Shown: positions 62,624-64,000 of the stretch, piece after piece
Numbering within the stretch: the stretch's first letter is position 1
Layout: each line of letters begins with the position of its first letter
Assembly: GCA_020347565.1 (NCBI GenBank)
Contig: CP070732.1
Span: forward strand, 1,007,175-1,071,174
From: Methanobacteriota archaeon
Lineage (GTDB): Archaea > Thermoplasmatota > Thermoplasmata > UBA10834
Reading direction: 5' to 3'
Length of the DNA: 64,000 nucleotides
Translations under genes and position numbers: made by a program
Notes under the pieces: model-generated
The model's database searches: none
What the model was told of the DNA's origin: nothing
Seen by the model: only the letters and a program-made list of their open reading frames with translations

Positions 62624-63397
62624 TTAGTGGTATCCGGCGACCGGCTCGGCCGTCTCCCTGCTCTTCTTCTCGGCGTCCTTGTGCAGAACCTTGAGCTGAG
62701 CCTCGAGCCTCTCGGCCTCCTTGCATAACGGCTCCACGTTCAAGCTCAGATGCATGATCATCTGGTCGATGGCTGTCAGTATGAGAGCCGCGGCCCTCGC
62801 ATCGGCCATATCCGGTCTCGCCTCTGCGAGAAGCGTGATGACGTCTATCCCGCGCCTGCGCCCCTCGTTCAGCAAAACTCCTGCAGTGCCTGAGATCACG
62901 CCTTCGGTGAACGGCTTAGCGTCGGCCGTCGCGAGCATCTTGTCCGCCTTTTCGGTGCTGGCGATGCCGTAGACGGACACCTCGCCCTTCTCCACTTCGT
63001 CCCTTTCGGGTTCCTCACCCTCCACGATCAAGCCGCCGGCTGATATGATGAGGCTGCACCTCTGCTCCTCTGCGAAGTCGATGATCGCTCTTCCGAGGGG
63101 ACGCAGGAGATTCGCTGAGGGCTGGAGTTCCGTCGAGAAGACGACAACCTGCTGCTCGCCCGGCTTGATGCCGGGGCGGGCATAGACCCTAGCAGGTCCC
63201 AGCGGCTCGGAGTTGCGTATGAGCGAGACCGTCGGGAAGAGTCCCGAGTCCATGACGGCGATGTACTCCAGCTTCAGAAGCGCTATCAGGTAATTGGCAA
63301 CGATGGAACTCACCAGGCCGACGCTTGGAAAACCGTCTATTATAACGGCGTTTCTGAGGTCCATCTTCCTCAGTTCGACGATCTCGACTTCATCCAT
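62624..63397 (-). CDS. PAC2-type proteasome-assembly chaperone homologue
   Basis: A 257-residue PAC2-fold protein: VIIDGFPSVGLVSSIVANYLIALLKLEYIAVMDSGLFPTVS, ISAGGLIVEG, and GVISGTAGVLLNEGRRRGIDVITLLAEARPDMADARAAALILTAIDQM. Archaeal members (PbaA/PbaB) help assemble or bind the proteasome. The C-terminal 40 residues are a charged coiled coil. ATG 63397 is taken. It ends 135 bases before the membrane glycosyltransferase-like gene on the same strand. Confidence 0.92.
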   Translation of the reverse strand: MDEVEIVELRKMDLRNAVIIDGFPSVGLVSSIVANYLIALLKLEYIAVMDSGLFPTVSLIRNSEPLGPARVYARPGIKPGEQQVVVFSTELQPSANLLRPLGRAIIDFAEEQRCSLIISAGGLIVEGEEPERDEVEKGEVSVYGIASTEKADKMLATADAKPFTEGVISGTAGVLLNEGRRRGIDVITLLAEARPDMADARAAALILTAIDQMIMHLSLNVEPLCKEAERLEAQLKVLHKDAEKKSRETAEPVAGYH

Positions 63398-63574
63398 CTC
63401 GAACAGAAGGTGGTATGAGGAATGTTGTCCTTAAAGCGTTCGCAGTATCTGTGCGGATTGGATGGCGAAGGGGAGCTCGCCTGAACCCAGACCAAGGTTT
63501 TATACGGAACGGACTTATGTGTCATCCGGCCAGATGGGCCGGTGGCTTAGTCAGGAAATAGCACTGGCCTTCTA

Positions 63575-63598
63575 AGGCTCGGAGTCCGAGCTGAAGAC
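63575..63598 (+). other. tRNA intron 1, anticodon loop (37/38), 24 bases
   Basis: It forms a canonical bulge-helix-bulge: central helix CTTC (63569-63572) with GAAG (63593-63596); three-base bulges TAA (63573-63575) and ACA (63597-63599); inner helix GGCTCGG with CCGAGCT. Cutting after the second base of each bulge gives exactly this intron. Confidence 0.93.
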
Positions 63599-63620
63599 AG
63601 CCAGTGGTCTCGGGTTCGAA

Positions 63621-63641
63621 AGGCGTTGAAGCGCCCGAAAC
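63621..63641 (+). other. tRNA intron 2, T loop (59/60), 21 bases
   Basis: It forms a second canonical bulge-helix-bulge: central helix TTCG (63615-63618) with CGAA (63636-63639); bulges AAA (63619-63621) and ACT (63640-63642); inner helix GGCG with CGCC. Cutting as above restores the T loop TTCGAAT. Introns at this place are uncommon. Confidence 0.92.
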
Positions 63642-63725
63642 TCCCGACCGGCCCGCTGCGCCCCATCAAAAGGCATATAAAAAGGGAGCGATGTACGCCC
63701 AACAGTCGCAAGAGGAGTCTGACGC

Positions 63726-63833
63726 ATGAAGAGAAGCTCTCGAGCGTGGAAGAAACGAGGAAAGCAGCGCTGGAAGTGGCGCAAGAAGAAGATGAGAAGG
63801 CGCAAGAGAGCTCAGAAGCTGAGGAAGAAGTAG
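63726..63833 (+). CDS. rpl41e: 50S ribosomal protein L41e
   Basis: A 35-residue peptide made almost only of Lys, Arg and Trp, with RWKWRKKKMRRRKRAQK near the middle, matching the tiny L41e protein (about 25-37 residues). It has a strong TATA box (CATATAAAAAG, about 63672-63682), a GAGGAG ribosome site before ATG 63726, and no competing frame. It is too short to be found by usual size limits. Confidence 0.85.
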   Translation: MKRSSRAWKKRGKQRWKWRKKKMRRRKRAQKLRKK

Positions 63834-63890
63834 GGACTTCTCCGCGACTGCGCGCACATGGGGGTATGGGGTAACCTGGGATCCTAACGG

Positions 63891-63987
63891 GCTCCAGTTA
63901 TGGGAATGATTTCCGTTGGGTTTGCTGACCAGTGATGAGTAACTGGAGCGATGACCCATGTCTGAACGCGTGGAGTCGCTCTCCACG
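63891..63987. ncRNA. Possible structured RNA at the right edge
   Basis: GCTCCAGTTA (63891-63900) is the exact reverse complement of TAACTGGAGC (63940-63949), and CGTGGAG/CTCCACG (63969-63987) makes a second 7-bp hairpin. Inside the first stem are CTGA (63925-63928), GTGATGA (63932-63938) and a later CTGA (63962-63965), which resemble C and D box words, but the 23-base gap between the C box and the last D box is too long for a normal archaeal C/D RNA. The window ends here, so it may be the start of a longer RNA gene. No class is assigned. Confidence 0.35.
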
Positions 63988-64000
63988 TGGTGGAAACCCG

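Larger units (their letters stand above)
63536..63655 (+). tRNA. tRNA-Arg (TCT) with two introns
   Basis: The acceptor GGGCCGG (63536-63542) pairs with CCGGCCC (63648-63654). The anticodon stem is CTGGC (63564-63568) with GCCAG (63600-63604), anticodon TCT at 63571-63573. The T stem is TCGGG (63610-63614) with CCCGA (63643-63647). Two introns interrupt it, one after position 37 and one in the T loop between 59 and 60; removing them gives a 75-base tRNA with T loop TTCGAAT. No CCA is encoded and the discriminator is G. A TATA box TTTTATA lies near 63498. Confidence 0.95.

Noticed and set aside
63906..63965. A standard C/D box guide RNA
   Set aside because: The first C box is poor and the 23-base interval between the good C box (63932-63938) and the D box (63962-63965) is too long; only the hairpins are well supported.

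Overview
The window is archaeal chromosome with a fairly high GC content. The support is direct: TATA boxes sit about 26 bases before several near-leaderless starts; there is a full archaellum (archaeal flagellum) cluster; small archaeal translation genes are present (L37e, L41e, an Sm-like protein); CobY stands in for CobU; and one tRNA carries introns with textbook bulge-helix-bulge splice motifs. Large acidic surface proteins with a signal peptide and C-terminal anchor, and the style of the archaellum genes, suggest a Euryarchaeote near Thermoplasmatota. That placement is inference; no rRNA is present to confirm it. I see no insertion sequence, prophage or CRISPR array.

Layout. 1-5 kb: the end of dihydroorotase, a Cys-cluster protein, an AIM24-like protein with a small membrane partner, an Lrp-type regulator and a coiled-coil protein. 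5.2-19.7 kb: two related winged-helix regulators facing apart, then the archaellum locus: three archaellins, two ArlD/E-type proteins, ArlF, ArlG, ArlH, two ArlI ATPases and ArlJ. 20-31.6 kb: two giant surface proteins, the Sm-like/L37e/purF group, tRNA-Ala, a double acetyltransferase and a tiny secreted protein. 31.8-45.2 kb: agmatine deiminase, an ECF-type transporter operon whose exported parts carry repeated sulfite-oxidase-like domains, a kinase-like protein, an MscS channel with a CBS protein, and an SLC13 transporter with a small nucleotide-binding partner. 45.3-51 kb: a large STAND regulator facing a surface protein, and a PLP enzyme. 51-59.8 kb: CorA, a nitroreductase, and a corrinoid uptake and nucleotide-loop assembly locus. 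59.9-64 kb: an aminotransferase, a GT-C-like membrane protein, a PAC2 chaperone, a two-intron tRNA-Arg, L41e and a structured region at the right edge.

How the parts work together. The archaellum genes form one locus in which three components have grown beyond their usual form: one archaellin carries an inserted block of fibronectin-III-like domains, ArlF carries an inserted beta-propeller, and the motor ATPase is duplicated, the second copy having its own promoter. Each archaellin has a long leader, and a short conserved element recurs in those leaders. Two copies form a perfect 27-base inverted pair around the large archaellin, which raises the possibility of an invertible segment. The cobalamin genes are two divergent operons (cobT-uptake-regulator and cobZ-cobS-cobY) around a perfect 9+9 palindrome, consistent with shared control of corrinoid salvage. 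The ECF operon at 33.1-40.4 kb is the best candidate for an undescribed system: substrate unknown, with related Moco-fold domains in three of its five proteins.
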